Assembly (NCBI GenBank): GCA_963969495.1 | Contig: OZ018322.1 | Span: 160,623,348 to 160,687,347, forward strand | Reading direction: 5' to 3' | Length of the DNA stretch: 64,000 nt | Origin: Ceratothoa steindachneri | Lineage: Eukaryota > Arthropoda > Malacostraca > Isopoda > Cymothoidae | Shown: positions 36,124 through 49,069 of the stretch, piece after piece | How the letters are laid out: every line of letters starts with the position of its first letter | Position numbering within the stretch: the first letter of the stretch is position 1 | Made by a program: the position numbers and the translations under genes | Notes under the pieces: generated by a model | What the model was told of the DNA's origin: nothing | What the model saw: only the letters and a program-made list of their open reading frames with translations | Database searches by the model: none

Positions 36124-36363
36124 TTTTTTTTTTTTTTTTTTTTTATAGAGCCCATCTGGCAACTACCCACTTGGGCATAAGTCGCCGAAAAACACGACAG
36201 CCTAGAATTAGGCTACTTTAAAGTTAAAATATGAAAACTTAACAATCAATATAAATTTGAAAAACTTAACAATCGAAGCAATCTCCGGCAGCGGGGGGAG
36301 GTCCCCCTCACCCCGGTGCAGGAGAGTGCAATCTAAAACAAAACAATAACAAAAAAAGGAACC

Positions 36364-39300
36364 TTAAATAAAGGGGAGAAGGCCGGCCTCCCCCAAAAAG
36401 TCAATAAGTCCACCAGTCATGGTGCACGCACTCGTCCCGAGTACAAGGGACAGGCGGTAGCGACCCCGCCCATCCCGGTACCGAGACAGGTATCGTGCGC
36501 GAAGATCACCCAGACTGGGACATTCGACAAGAATATGCCGAACAGTCTGGGGGACGACGCAGTCGTTGCAATAGGGCACATGCGAGCGCTCCACCAAGTA
36601 ACGATGCGTCACACGAGTGTGTCCGATTCGAAGACGACAGAAAGCAACCTGAAGCCGCCGCGGCATTGGGGGATAGGTCCATGGGAACAGTCGCGGCGCA
36701 ATGGCACGCAACTTTAAGTTCCCCTCGACCGTCTCCCATCTTCTTTGCCAAGCAGTCCGAAGAGCTGCCCGTATTCCTGCCATGTAGTCGGTGTGAGGAA
36801 GAGCGAAACGCTGGTCCGGTCGCAGAGTCCTCGCGGACTCTTTGGCGCCCTCATCGGTGCGCTCATTCCCCGCAATTCCTACATGTCCAGGAACCCAGCA
36901 GAAGATAATCTCGACATCTGCCCGGCTCGCCAAAACCGTGGCGTCACGGATTTCGCGAACCAGGGGATGCGGAGATTCCAATGCCCCGAGAGCACTCAGG
37001 GCGCTTTGTGAGTCGCTATAAATCACAATCCGGTCTCCGAACCGGGCACGTCGCGTAATCTCCCGTACCGAGTGGTGTATTGCCACCAGCTCGGCCGTGA
37101 AGACAGACGCAGCGCCTGGTAGAGCCCCGCTGACTTCAAACAGAGGGGATACGGCGTGGAAGCCGACCCCCTCTTGGGACTTGGAGCCATCCGTATACAC
37201 TGGCACGGTACCAGCGTGACACGATGTGTGCTCCAAAAAGATCGAACGCAATACTCCCGGCGCAGTACAAGCTTTGGGAGCAGAGGCGTGGCGACAAATA
37301 GCCAAATGTGGTACCCTCCAGGGTGGCGTCCTGGGCAGAACCAGGGGTGCCACCGGCCCGAGAGCTATATCTACCTCTCGAAGGAGTTTCCTGGCCCTAA
37401 ACCCAAAGGGCTTAGGGTATGACTGGCGTCTCTCGGTGGCATAGGCACCATCGAGATCAGCTGCGGATGCAGTGAGAGCTGTTGGCGACTGGGGGAGGCG
37501 CCGGGCTCGCGCGTACAGGCGAGTGATGCACTGCACGCGGCGCAGAGCGAGTGGCATCTCCCCAGCATCGACCAACAGGCTCTCAATGGGGGAAGTGCGG
37601 AAGGCACCGGTCGCAAGGCGAAGGCCGGTGTGGTGGATCGAATCCACCTTCCGCAATAAACGCTCGGCTGCGGATGCATAAAACTCGCATCCGTAGTCGA
37701 GCTTCGAGCGAACAAAGGATCGATAAAAAAGTAAGGCGGTAGCCCTATCAGCGCCCCAAGCGCTGAACGTCACGGAACGGAGAATGTCCATGGCGCGGGT
37801 ACAAGAGACCCTAAGGCTGCGAATGTGAGCCTCCCAGGTGAGGCGTCGGTCGAATACAAGACCAAGGAAACGGTGCGACTCAACCACATCCAGGCGCACC
37901 CCATTAAGAAACAAATCTGGGTCGGGGTGAAGCCGTGGATGGCGGCAGAAGTGCACCACCTTAGTCTTGGCCAAAGAAAACCGAAACCTGTGCGCTTCGG
38001 CATAGCGAGAGACGCGGTTCAATGCCTGTTGGAGTCGGCGCTCCAGAGTTGGCATCTGGGCCGCGCCAAAAGAGATCGAAAGGTCGTCCACGTAGAGCGT
38101 AGCGAGAACATCTTCCAGCAGCACCGAGGTGATGCCGTTGATGCTCAGGGCAAAGAGTGTGACACTGAGGACACTTCCCTGCGGGACACCCTCTTCCTGC
38201 TCCTTTGGGCCGGAGAGGGCTACCCCCACCCGTACGCGGAATCGACGATCTCGCAAAAATTCAGATATAAACATTGGGAGGCGTCCCCTCGCCCCCATCG
38301 TGTGGAGAGTCTCCATGATACCGTATCGCCATGCGGTATCATAGGCTTTCTCCAGATCAAAAAACACCGTGGCGTAGTGCTGTCTACGAAGGAAAGCCTC
38401 GCAGACGGCATTTTCCAGTCGGAGCAGAGCATCCGACGTGGAGTGGAACTTACGGAAGCCGCACTGTGCAGAAGACAGATGGCCTCCGCTGTCCAGGAAA
38501 TAGGCTAATCTAACATTTACCAATTTCTCCATCAACTTGCACACGCAAGAGGTTAGAGAGATTGGGCGGAAACCGGTCGGAGTAGAGTGATCTCTCCCCG
38601 GCTTGCGAAAGGCGAGCACAGTAGCGATTCGCCAGGAGTCTGGGAGGAGACCTTCCACCCAGATCCTGTTGAACAAATCTAATAGAAAGGCCATGCCTCG
38701 CTCACCCAGGTGTCGAAGCATGGCGTACGGGACATCGTCCGGACCATGGGCGGTGTCCGCGCACGAAGCGAGAGCGGAACGCAACTCACTCACAGTAAAC
38801 TTGTCGTTGAAGGGTTCTCCGCCTCTGGAGGTAAAGTCCAGCCGGCGGCCTTCCGCGACATCACGACGTGCATTGAATGCTGGCGGAGCAGCATCACGGC
38901 TAGAGAATGCGGAAAAAGCGGTCGCTAAGGATTCCGCCACGGACGCGGGGTCCGAGATTGCGGTCCCATTCTCCTAAAGAACGGGAGGGGGGGTCCTGCG
39001 AGAACTTGCCCCGAATCCTTTTGACTCGCTTCCACACCTCAGCTAAAGGGGTCTTCCCGTTAAGTGAAGACACGTATGCCCGCCAAGAAGAGCGGCGGGC
39101 GTGCTTCGAAATATACCGGAACCTAGCCCTAGCCCGACGAAATTCAGCGACGGTGAAATCGTTCGGGCGGCGCTTATAGCGCATGTAGGCATAACGCTTC
39201 TGTTTGAGGGCCGTCTCACACTCGGCCGACCACCATGGGAGTGGTCGGCGTGCAAAACGGCCAGACGTCCTAGGATTAGTAGTCAGGCCCACGGCGATGA

Positions 39301-40225
39301 GGTTGCCGGAGAAGAACTCGACGGCCTCATCTACCGACCTAAACTCCTTGACTGAGATAGAGAATTCAGTCATTTCCTGAAATGCAGGCCACCGCGCCCG
39401 CACCAAGCACCACCGAGGTGGTCTCTCAGGCGGCAGTTGCCCTGAAAATGATATTTGAATGGGAAAGTGATCACTACCATGGAGGTCATCGACCACCCCC
39501 CAATCAAAATCAGGCTGTGCATCCGAAGAGCACAAAGATAGGTCAAGGCAAGAAAATGAAGCGGTTCTCGGACAGTGATGCGTAAACTCATCCACGTTTA
39601 GGACACCCATCTCAAGCTCTTCGATCAGATCGGCAAGGACTTGTCCCCTGGGATTTATGGAGTAATCTCCCCAGAGAGGATGCCTGCCGTTCAGATCTCC
39701 AAGCAAGAGATAGGGCCTCGGCAACCGTGCCACGACGCGGCGAAAGTCCCCCGCGTCGAAGTCAGCTGACGGTGGAATGTACGCAGAAATGATAGTATAC
39801 CTCCTATCCAGGTGCAGCTGCACAGCCACTGCCTGAAAGGAGGTATCTAAAGAGAAAGGAAGAACGGAGACATCATGCCGGGTGTAAACCGCGCATCCCC
39901 CAGCCCGGCCGTCCCGCGGTGGTTGGGTCGCAAGACCCTTATACCCCGGGAGGGCAGGCAGGGGGCACGCGCCTAGCATGGTCTCCTACAAAAGAATAGC
40001 TAACGGGGAACGGGATGAGGCGAGCCTCCGCAGCTCCTCCCAGTTGGCCCGGAGTCCACGGCAATTCCATTGAAGGAATATGCCCTCCAGGCCTAGCTCA
40101 GAGGAGACGCGGGGGCCCTCCTCGAATTGAAGACCCTCACGGGAATGGCCGTACGCTTCCCGGGGGCAGAACCCCGGGCGCTGTTGGCCGGACAAAGCGC
40201 TGAAGGCGCTGTCGCCTTCGAGGAC
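36364..40225 (-). pseudogene. ORF2 of L4: endonuclease, reverse transcriptase, RNase H; near intact
   Basis: The 858-codon frame 36364-38940 covers the reverse transcriptase (YVDD at 38083-38094), RNase H and the terminal CCHC cluster. The endonuclease lies in 38900-39979 with the GDLNGRHP and GSDHFP motifs. An in-frame TAG at about 39983-39985 replaces a glutamine codon and cuts off the first endonuclease block (39986-40195). At 38976-38993 a glutamine codon becomes TAG and a G-run grows from 6 to 7, which separates the endonuclease from the reverse transcriptase. The frame opens after TAA (40226-40228) without an early ATG, as in L1 and L3. Catalytic motifs are otherwise kept. Confidence 0.9.
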
Positions 40226-42549
40226 TTATTGGGGGAGGTTGGGCTCGCCATGCGAGTCTTTTCCTTCCTCCGCCTCGAAACTTTAGGCGGGCGTTGCGGC
40301 TTCGGAGGCGGGGGGCCCTCTTTTCGAGGAACCACCGTCTCCGAGCCACTCGCTCCACCTCGGGGCGTGGGCAAAGGGGCCGAAGCTCCTTTGTTGCTGT
40401 CCTCCTTTCGGGGAACAGCTTTAGGAACCCCGGAAGATGGCCTAGCGACCATCTTCAGGGGTGTTGCCTCCTGTGAGTCTAATGACTCGGTGGAGGCGCG
40501 TGGCCGTTTCGCTTTACGCGAAACGGTCACGCTGGGGGAAGAGGGGGGAGCCCTGGTTTTAGCCGGGGCAGGGTATGAACCCTTTTTGCCGCCAGCTTTA
40601 CCAGGGGAGCGCCCAGGTTGGGTAGAGCCCACAGAAGGGCTCCGAATGGGCGCGGAAACAACCGTGCTCGTTGGCCTGGATGGGCCAGGAGCAGAGGGTG
40701 CCTTTCTAACTATTGAGGCATATGACGTCCCAGGCAGAGCCGGGCGCGCCAGGACCAAGTCCTTTGCCTCGCGGAATGAGAGTCGATCCTGGGCCTGAAC
40801 GGCCAGGATTTCTTTCTCAAGGAGATATGCACCACATTGCTTCGAAGAAGCAGGGTGCGGCTCTCCGCAATTGACACACTTGGCCACACACGATTTGGAC
40901 TTATCGTGTGCGACCTTGGAGCAATTTACACAGACTTCGGGTGACCCCGATTTTGCACGTCTACATGATCGATTCGTATGGCCGAAGCGGTGGCAGTAAT
41001 AGCACCGCCGCGGCAGTGGCACGAATGCCTTCACGCGGTAGCGGTACCAACCGGCACGCACCGACTCAGGGAGCTTGTCACAGTCGAACGTGACGAAGAG
41101 TGTAGGGGTGGGTCTCGAGGCCCCTCCCTGTTTTCTCATCACACGTTCGACCTTGACCGCCCCATGGTCGGCCAGCTCTAGGGTGATGTCCTCAATGGAG
41201 TAGTCAACGAGTTCCCTCGCATAAACTACTCCTTTCACAAAGTTCATGGTAGAGTGCGGCGTCACACTCACCGGGGTGCCATGAAGTGTCCGAAGAGCAC
41301 TTATCTTGGCCGCCTCGGCGGGATTCGCCGCATTCGCCAGAAGGCTCCCGTCCGAGAAACGGGTTCCCTTCGGCTCTCTACCAATTGCATAGCTAATCCT
41401 CTCCTCTGATGGATCATGTTGCCCTTGGACAACATGGTGCCATCAGTGGAGCGAATAACGAGGAAGCGTTTGAAACCAGCGGGCTCGAAAACGCCAGGTA
41501 ACCTCTGAATCAGGGGCCCCGATGTCATCGAGGCTCCGCCCTGTGCATTCTTGGTCTTAGTCGTATTCATGGGCTCCGCACACGAGGGGGTAGAGGGGCC
41601 GGATGTGCCGATCTTGGCTTGGTCGCCTACCAAAGTGGTAGCAGACCCATCCGTCCCCGCAGCCCCCGCGGATGGAGAGGAGCCCCGAGTCTTCTTCGTC
41701 TTTTGAGTCTTTTTAGTCTTTTTCTTTTTAGGAGAGGAGGGCGGGGAATGAACCCGCTTTTCACCTCCGCCGGCAGAAGTCCCCAGGCCAGATGGACCAG
41801 CCTCAGCCAGGTCCCTCTCCGAAATGGAGAAGGTCCTGGTTGTCGTAGGGGCACCTGTCGGAGGAGATCCCTCCCCTCCTTTTACTGCCTCGGAGCCCTC
41901 AGCCATTTGAGGAGGACCTTGCATAGGGGCGGATTCGGGTTCGGTGCTTGGCGCCGAGCCCGAATTCCCCCCCATGGAAGGCCCTACCGTCTGGGGCTGG
42001 GTCTCCTCAAGGACTATGTCTATCACAGGAGGGGCCTCCAGTTGGCCATCCCCTCCCAGGACATCGCAGGTCCCCTTGGCAGTATTGTCACTAGTCAGGT
42101 GGTGTGGGGAGGCACAGGCCTTGACCCCAGCAAGGTTCAAAATTCTTGCCAGCAGGTCTTTTGAGGGAAGCGACCGAAGGGGCCTGGCTTCCCTCTCCCC
42201 CCTAAGGGGGTTTGCCCTACCGAGCCGCTTGCACGAGGGGCGGTCGGCAATGGGCTGCCTGCTGGCTTTCTTGGCAGTCCCCTTAGAAAGCAAAGGAGGG
42301 ACTGCCGCTGGAGATAGGGAGGTGCCCGAAAGCACCTCCAGAGAAGGGGGTGAGGGGGAGTCCCCTACACCCGTAGGCGTAGGAGAGGAGTAAGCCTCCT
42401 CTCCGGTTAAAGAATTATGGAGGGTCCCTTGCGCAAGCACAAGGGGGGGGGACCTCCATTTTCTCGGTGGAGCTGCCCGAGGGCGGCTCCGTAGATGTTT
42501 TTGGGGAAGTTGGGGGTTGGGGTTTTTGTTTTTTTTCATACATGGGCAT
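40093..42549 (-). pseudogene. ORF1 (gag-like) of L4; homopolymer and single-base frameshifts
   Basis: This is a start-to-stop frame of about 818 codons, from ATG at 42549 to the stop at 40093. A G-run of 9 instead of 8 near 42443-42451 shifts the N-terminus, and loss of one C near 41388 separates 41301-42608 from 40093-41271. The second part (392 codons) is intact and carries the three zinc knuckles and the basic, proline-rich tail. This is the cleanest knuckle region in the window. The last 133 nt overlap the ORF2 frame. Confidence 0.9.
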
Positions 42550-43081
42550 GGTGACCCTCTTTTGATTACGGGACGCAATAGCTCATCACCTCTCGCAGTT
42601 GCCCGCACTGCGAGAGGTGCTTACAAGCCCGGCAGAGCCAGGCGCCGCCATTCGGGACCACCCCTCCCGCCTGGTGGCCTGGCAGTCCTTCGGCATGGCG
42701 GCTCCACCTTGGACACGGCGTAAAAAATATAGGTTGTGAAGAGGAGAGGAAAAGGGATGTGAGGAAGATGTGGGTGGGGATGAAGCAGGTTGTTAAAAAA
42801 AACCCATTCCGAACCGGAGCTGAGGGGTTAGGGAACAATGTCCCCTCCCCCCCTCAGCCCCGATCCGGGGTGGTTGGCTTGAGAAGAAGGTCAGCATTCT
42901 ACCCTGTGAAATTAGAGGCTGACCAGAGAAAGTTGTGGGAGAGGTTGTATGAAAAGCGACGAGGTAGGGGAGAAATCGGGCTATCTGAAGGAAGGAAGAG
43001 AGGCTAAGCTGGGGCCGGACGGAGCGCTGGATCCCGTCAGCACGGCGGCCAGGATGGCAAATCGCCGCGCCCCTTACGGGG
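42550..43081 (-). promoter_or_regulatory. L4 5' UTR
   Basis: This is the complete 5' UTR, defined on the right by the target-site duplication, so its 532 bp give the true family 5' end. Confidence 0.6.
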
Positions 43082-46000
43082 TCACAAGGTAGAAATACTG
43101 TGCTCGAAACAGCTAGATGTAAGCCAGCTGTACGATTCAATTACAAGGAGAGAGGGTATGTTCTCGCTACAGATACATATACTCCAACAGTCCCATCAGA
43201 TCACAATTTAAAGATTCTGTTCTAGCTACAGCTACAGATACACCAGCTTTCCCAACAATATCAAGGTGAAGCAGCTGTTCTCCCTGCAGATACATTTATG
43301 CTAGCAGTCTTGTCAGATCAGAACATGGAGATGATGTGCTCGCTAAAGCTACAAATACCGCAGCAGTCCAATCGGATCACAAGGTGGAGATGACTTGTTC
43401 ACGAACGCTAGGGATATGGTAGCACTCCCCCATTAGATCATAAGCTGGAGATGCTGCGCTTACTAGAGCTAAAGATGGACTATCCATCCAATCAAATCAT
43501 AGGGGGCAGATGCTGTGGTTTGTAAGGTTTCAGATATGCCAGCATTCTCACCTGTCACAAGTTGGAGATGATCTGCTCGCTACAGCTACAGATAGGCCAG
43601 CCGTCAAATCGGATCTCAGGGTATAGATGCTGTACTTTCTGCGGTTTCAGATGCGCTATCAGTCCCATAGTTCAAAAGGTGGAGATGATATGCTCGCTAC
43701 AGCAGCATATACGACAGCCGTTCCATCTGATCAACGGTGGAGATGCTGTGCTCACTAAAGCTACCCATACCTAAGAAGTCCCACCATATGCCAAGGTAGA
43801 GAGTATGTGCTCATGATAGCTACAAATTTGTCACCAGTCCTATCAGATTAAAAGGTTGAGATGATGTGCTCTTAGTACCTACAAACACCTCCTCAGTCCC
43901 ATCAGATCACAAGGTGGAGAGGATGTGCTTGCTACAACTTAAGATATGTCAGGAAACCCATAAGATCACGACGTGGAGATGATGTATTGGCAACAGTAAT
44001 ATGTACGCTAGCGTTCCCATCAGATCACAATTAGGAGATAAGGTGCTCGTAATAGCTACAGATACGCCAGCAGTCCCATCAGATTAAAAATTCTAATGAT
44101 GTGCTTGCTACAGATATAGAGACGTCAGCAGACCCATCAGATCCCATGTTAGAGACTCTGTGCTCATAATAACTCCAAATACGTCATCAGTCCTATCAGA
44201 TCACAAGGTTGAGATAATGTGCCCAAAACAGCTAGTTGTACGGCAGCTTTCCCTCAAAATCAGAAGAAGGGAAGGTATGTGCTCGCTACAGATAGAGATA
44301 CTTCAAGAGTCACATCAGATCACAATCTCAAGATTGTCTGCTCGCTATTGCTATAAAAACACCAGCTGTCCCATCAAATCACAAGGAGGAGAGGCTGTGC
44401 TTAATAGAGGTTCATTTACTCTAGCATTCCTTTCAGATCACAACGTGGAGATGATATGCTTGCTATACCTGCATATAAGCCAGCATTCACATCCGATCAC
44501 AAGGGCGAGATGAGGTGCTTCTTATATTTATAGATACGCCAGCAGTCTTATCAGATTACAAGGTTTAAATGCGGTTCTCACAACATCTAGGGAAACGTCA
44601 GCAGTAACATATGATCCCAAGGTAGAGCCTATATGCTGATAGTAGATACAAAGACATCAGCAGTCCTATCAGATCACAAGATGAATATGAAGTGCTAGCT
44701 ACAGATATAGCTATAGATACATGAACATGCCCTTCAGATTACAAGATGGAGATAATGTGCTCGAAAGAGCTAGATGTACTGCACCTGTGCCAGAAAATCA
44801 CAAATAGAGAGTGTATTTGTTCGTTATACATAGATACTCTAACAATCCAACCAGATTACAATTTGAAGATTCTGGGCTCGCTACAGTTATAGATACAACA
44901 GCAGTCCCATCAAATATAAAGGAGGATAAACTGTTCTCATTACAGTATACATTTACGCTAGCAGTCCTGCTGAAATGATGTACTCACTACAGATCTAGAG
45001 ACGTCAGCAGTAACATAAGATACCAAGGTAGAGACTATATTATCATAAAAGATACAAATACATCAGCATTCCTATCAGATCACAAGGTAAATTTGAAGTG
45101 AAAGCTAGAGATACAACTAAATATACATCAACAGTCCCATCAGATCACAAGGTGGAGATGATTTGCTTGAAAGAGCTAGATGTACACCAGCTGTCCCATT
45201 AAATCACACAAGAAAGGGGAAGGGCTCGGTATAGCTACAGATATTCTAACCTTCTATTCGAAACACAATTTAAAGATTTCGTGCTTGCTATACTTATAGA
45301 TACACTAGCTTTCCATCAAATCAAAAGGAGAATAAGCTGTGCTCACTACAGTATACATTTACGGTGGCAGTCCTGTTAGATCACAACGTGGAAATTAATT
45401 TTCTCCCTATAGCTACAGATGCGTCAGCAGACTTTGTTCAGAACAAGTAGAGATATGCTATTAATCAAATTAGATCAAAAGGGAGAGATGTGCTCATTAC
45501 AACTACAAATAGGCCAGCCATCCAATAGGATAACAAGGTGTAGATGCTGTGATCTATAAAGTTTCACATACGCCAGCTGTCTCATCGGATCAGAAGGTGG
45601 AGATGATCTGCTCGCTACAGCTAAAGCTACGTTAGCTGTCCCATCATATCAATGGCAGAGCTGCTGTACTCACTACAGCTACAGATATTTCACCAGTACC
45701 ACCAGATCGCAAGGTGGTCATGATATGCTCGCTAGAGCTACAAAGATGTTAGCAGTCCCATTAGATCACAATGTGGAGATTATGTACTCGCTAAAGCTTG
45801 ATATGCTAGCAGTCCCATCAGATAAAAAAGTAGAGATTATATGCTGAGTACAGCTAGATATACGCCTGTACTCCAATCAAATCACAAGGGGAGAAATTAT
45901 GTCCTAGCTCTAGGTACAGACACGCCAGCAGTCCTATCATATAACAAGGGGGAGATTATGTACTCATAATAGCTACAAATACTTCAGCAGTCCCACAGAT

Positions 46001-48180
46001 GGCTAGGTGGAGAGGATGTGCTTGCTATAGCTACAGATTTCTCACCAGTCCCATCAGATGTCAAGGTAGAAAATATGTGCCTTCTATAGCTACAGTTCTG
46101 CTAACACTCCCATCAGATCACAAGCTGGAGCTGATGTGCTCGCTAAAGCTACAGATACATCAGCAATTACAACAGATGTTCACAAGAGGGAGATGATGTG
46201 CTCGCTATAGCTACAAATACGTCAGCGATCCCATCAGATCACTTAGTGGAAATGATATGCTCGAGCAGCTAGATGTACGCTAGCAGTCCCATCCAATCCC
46301 CAGCAGAGAGGTATGTGCTCGCTACAGCTACAGATACTGCAGCAGTCCCATTATATAAAAAGCGGAAGATTATGTGATTTTTACAGCTACAGAATTTTTA
46401 CCAGTCCCATCAAACCAGAAGGTGTGATGATATGCCTTCTATAGGTACAGATATGCCAGCACACCCGTCTGATCACAAGGTGTTATGATATGCTTTCTAT
46501 AGGTACATATATGCCTGCTCTTCCATCAGATAACAAGGTAGAGACGATGTGCTCGCTAAAGTTACAGATACCTCAGCAGTTTCTTCAGATCACAAGGAGG
46601 AGATAATGTGATGTCTATAGCTACATATATGAAAACAGTCTAGCAGGTCACAAGGTAAGATGCTGTACTTGATACAAATAGAGATACTTGAGCAGTCCAT
46701 GAGATCAAAAGGTGTTGATGATATGCTCGCTATTTCTACAGATACGTCAGTAGTCCCATCAGATTAAGAGGTAAAGTTGATTTCCTCGCTACAGATACGC
46801 CAGCATTCCCACCAGATGACAAGGTGGAGATGTTGTGTCGCACCTGCTAGGTGTACATCAGCAGTCCCATTTACTGACAAGGAAAAGATCATGTGCCTGC
46901 TACAGCTACAGATATGACAGTAGTCCGTTCAAATCAAAAGGGAGAGATGATGAGCTCACTACAGCTACAGATACGTCAGCTGTCTCATCAGATCAATGGC
47001 GGAGATGCTGTGCTCACTATATCTACCCATACCTCACCAATCTTACCAGATCCCATAGAGGAGATGATATGCTCGCTACAGCTACATAGATGTCTGTATT
47101 CACATCAGATCACAATCTAGAGATGTGCTCTCTATAACTACAGTTACTCCATTAGTCCCATCAGATCACAAGGTTGAGATGTTGTGCTCGAAACTGATAG
47201 ATATACCCCAGCAGTCTCATCAAATCACAAGGAGATAGGGTATTTGCTCGCAACAGCTACATATACGGCAGCACTTGTATCCTATTACAAGCGCGAGATT
47301 ATATGTTCATAAAGCTACAAATAAGTCAGCAGTCCTTTCAGAGGGCAAGGTGGCGAACATGTGCTTGCTACAGCTACAGCTCCTTCATCAGTCTCATCAG
47401 ATCACAGGGTTGAGATGATGTGCATTCTATAGCTACTATTACGCCAGCACTACCATCAGATCTCTAGGGGCAGATGATTATGCTCGCTAAAACTACAGAT
47501 ACCTCAGTATATTCTTCACATCACAATGTGGAGATGATTTGCTTGCGATGGCTACAGATTTAATAACAATCCTATGAGATCACAAGGTGCAGATGCTGTG
47601 CTTCTACAGATACAGATACCTCAGCACTGCAATCCGATCAAAAGGTCTAGAAGATGTGCCCGATAAACCTATATGATACGCTAGTAGTCTCCATCAGATT
47701 AGGAGGTTACGATGATTTTTTCCCTACAGATACGCTAGCAATCCCATCAGATCACAAAGTGGAGATGATTTTTTCGCTAAACTACTAATACCTCATTACT
47801 TGCATCCTATCACAAGTTGGAGATCATCTACTCGCTCCAGCTACAGATACTCCATCAGTCCCATCAGATCATAAAGTAATTATGCCGTGCTCGCTACAGC
47901 TACCGACATACCAGCAGTCCAATCAAATTACAAGGTTGAGAAGCTGTGCTCACTACAACTACAGATATTTCAGCATTCCCGTCATATCACAAGGTGGAGA
48001 TGATGTGCTCGCTACAGTTACAGATACGTCAGCAGTCTCATCAGATCACAAGGTAAAGATGATGTTCTCTCTACAGCTACAGATACTTCAACAGTCCTAT
48101 CAGATTAGGAGATGGAGATGCTGTTCTCACTACAGCTACAGATAGGCTAGCCGTCCCATCGGAACTCAAGGTAAAGATTC
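43082..48180. repeat. 59-bp satellite array, right segment
   Basis: This is about 5.1 kb, or some 86 units. The measured spacing between two well-kept units (AAGGT at 47991 and 48050) is 59 bp. Units differ by substitutions and 1-2 base indels. The array ends near 48180 at ordinary AT-rich DNA. Its first bases (43082-43093) are the right copy of the L4 target-site duplication. Confidence 0.9.
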
Positions 48181-48927
48181 TGTTTCTTTGATATTCTGTT
48201 GAGTGTTTTACATGCAAATTAATCATATTGTTTAAATTATATTGGTTTTATCATGAGGAAAGAGACCACCTAAAGCTAAGCTATTTTTTCACGCCTTTAT
48301 AATTTTATCATTTTATGAACTAACTACTAATTTGATGTTTTATTTATTTACTTTAGTTATTTATTAACATTTTAATAACTGCAAATATTAATTGCTGTAA
48401 TAGCTGGTAGTCTTCCCCCGCCCCCAACAAAAAAATTAGGCTCATCACTTCTTATATTTTTAATCCTGATATAATTCTACTAAACCTTTTCAAGCCGATT
48501 TTAACCCTGTACTAGCAAAGGTACCCGGTGCTACCCAGGCATTAAAAACTATCTTTAAAAAATTAAATACTCTGCTTGAGTTAAATTGCGCAATTAAAAT
48601 CCGGAAGTTATAAGAATGTAAGGCTTATTTTTACTCTTGAGTAATGGAGTAGTGTATCATAAAAAACTAACGAAGAACGATTTTCACATTAACATGACAT
48701 TCCACATTCAAGTTCTGGGTCTTAAATTCAAGGCCTCGAGGGCTTCTGGAAAATTCAAATTTTTTTCCGTTGGTTCGGTAAGAAGATGCCGAGTTTTTCT
48801 GCAGTGCCCGTTCGGGAAGTGGCCACATATAGCTGGCCATGAGAGGAGCAAGGGGTCGAGAGATGCTCCCTAATTGCTTTGAAAGTTTTCCCGGATTTTT
48901 ATTTAGTCATGTCAACACAGGGTTTAG
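48181..48927. other. AT-rich DNA, possible old interspersed repeat
   Basis: No gene is recognised. A GC-rich motif (AGCAAAGGTACCCGG, 48514-48530 region) resembles the ends of repeats common in invertebrate genomes, but I cannot name the family. Confidence 0.3.
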
Positions 48928-49069
48928 ATGACATTTCTTGCGGACAAGTCAGCATCATGACATAGTAGCGCGCGCGGCCAGGCAGGCGGGGCTGTTGCAT
49001 GACATTTCTTGCAGGCAGGTCAGCTTGATGACATCGCCTCAGCGCGCCCTGGCGAGCAAGCGGGGGGGC
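48928..49069. repeat. 71-bp GC-rich tandem duplication
   Basis: Two copies (about 48928-48998 and 48999-49069) begin ATGACATTTCTTGC and end in GC-rich, AGGC/AGCG-rich DNA. They differ at several positions. Confidence 0.65.

Larger units (their letters stand above)
36124..43081 (-). mobile_element. Non-LTR retrotransposon copy L4, full length, inserted in the satellite
   Basis: This is a complete minus-strand copy of 6,958 bp with a 21-base T-run (36124-36144), the family 5' terminus at 43081 and a perfect 12-bp target-site duplication. Since both flanks are satellite units, this copy defines the element ends best. It is almost identical to L1. Lesions are few: one stop in the endonuclease, a stop and an extra G in ORF2 near 38976-38993, and small changes in ORF1. 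It is therefore a recent insertion. Confidence 0.95.

Noticed and set aside
45999..48145. Open frames of 60-90 codons in the satellite, looking like a repeat protein
   Set aside because: The 59-bp period shifts the frame each unit and stops break every run. They follow from the satellite consensus, with no start or gene context.
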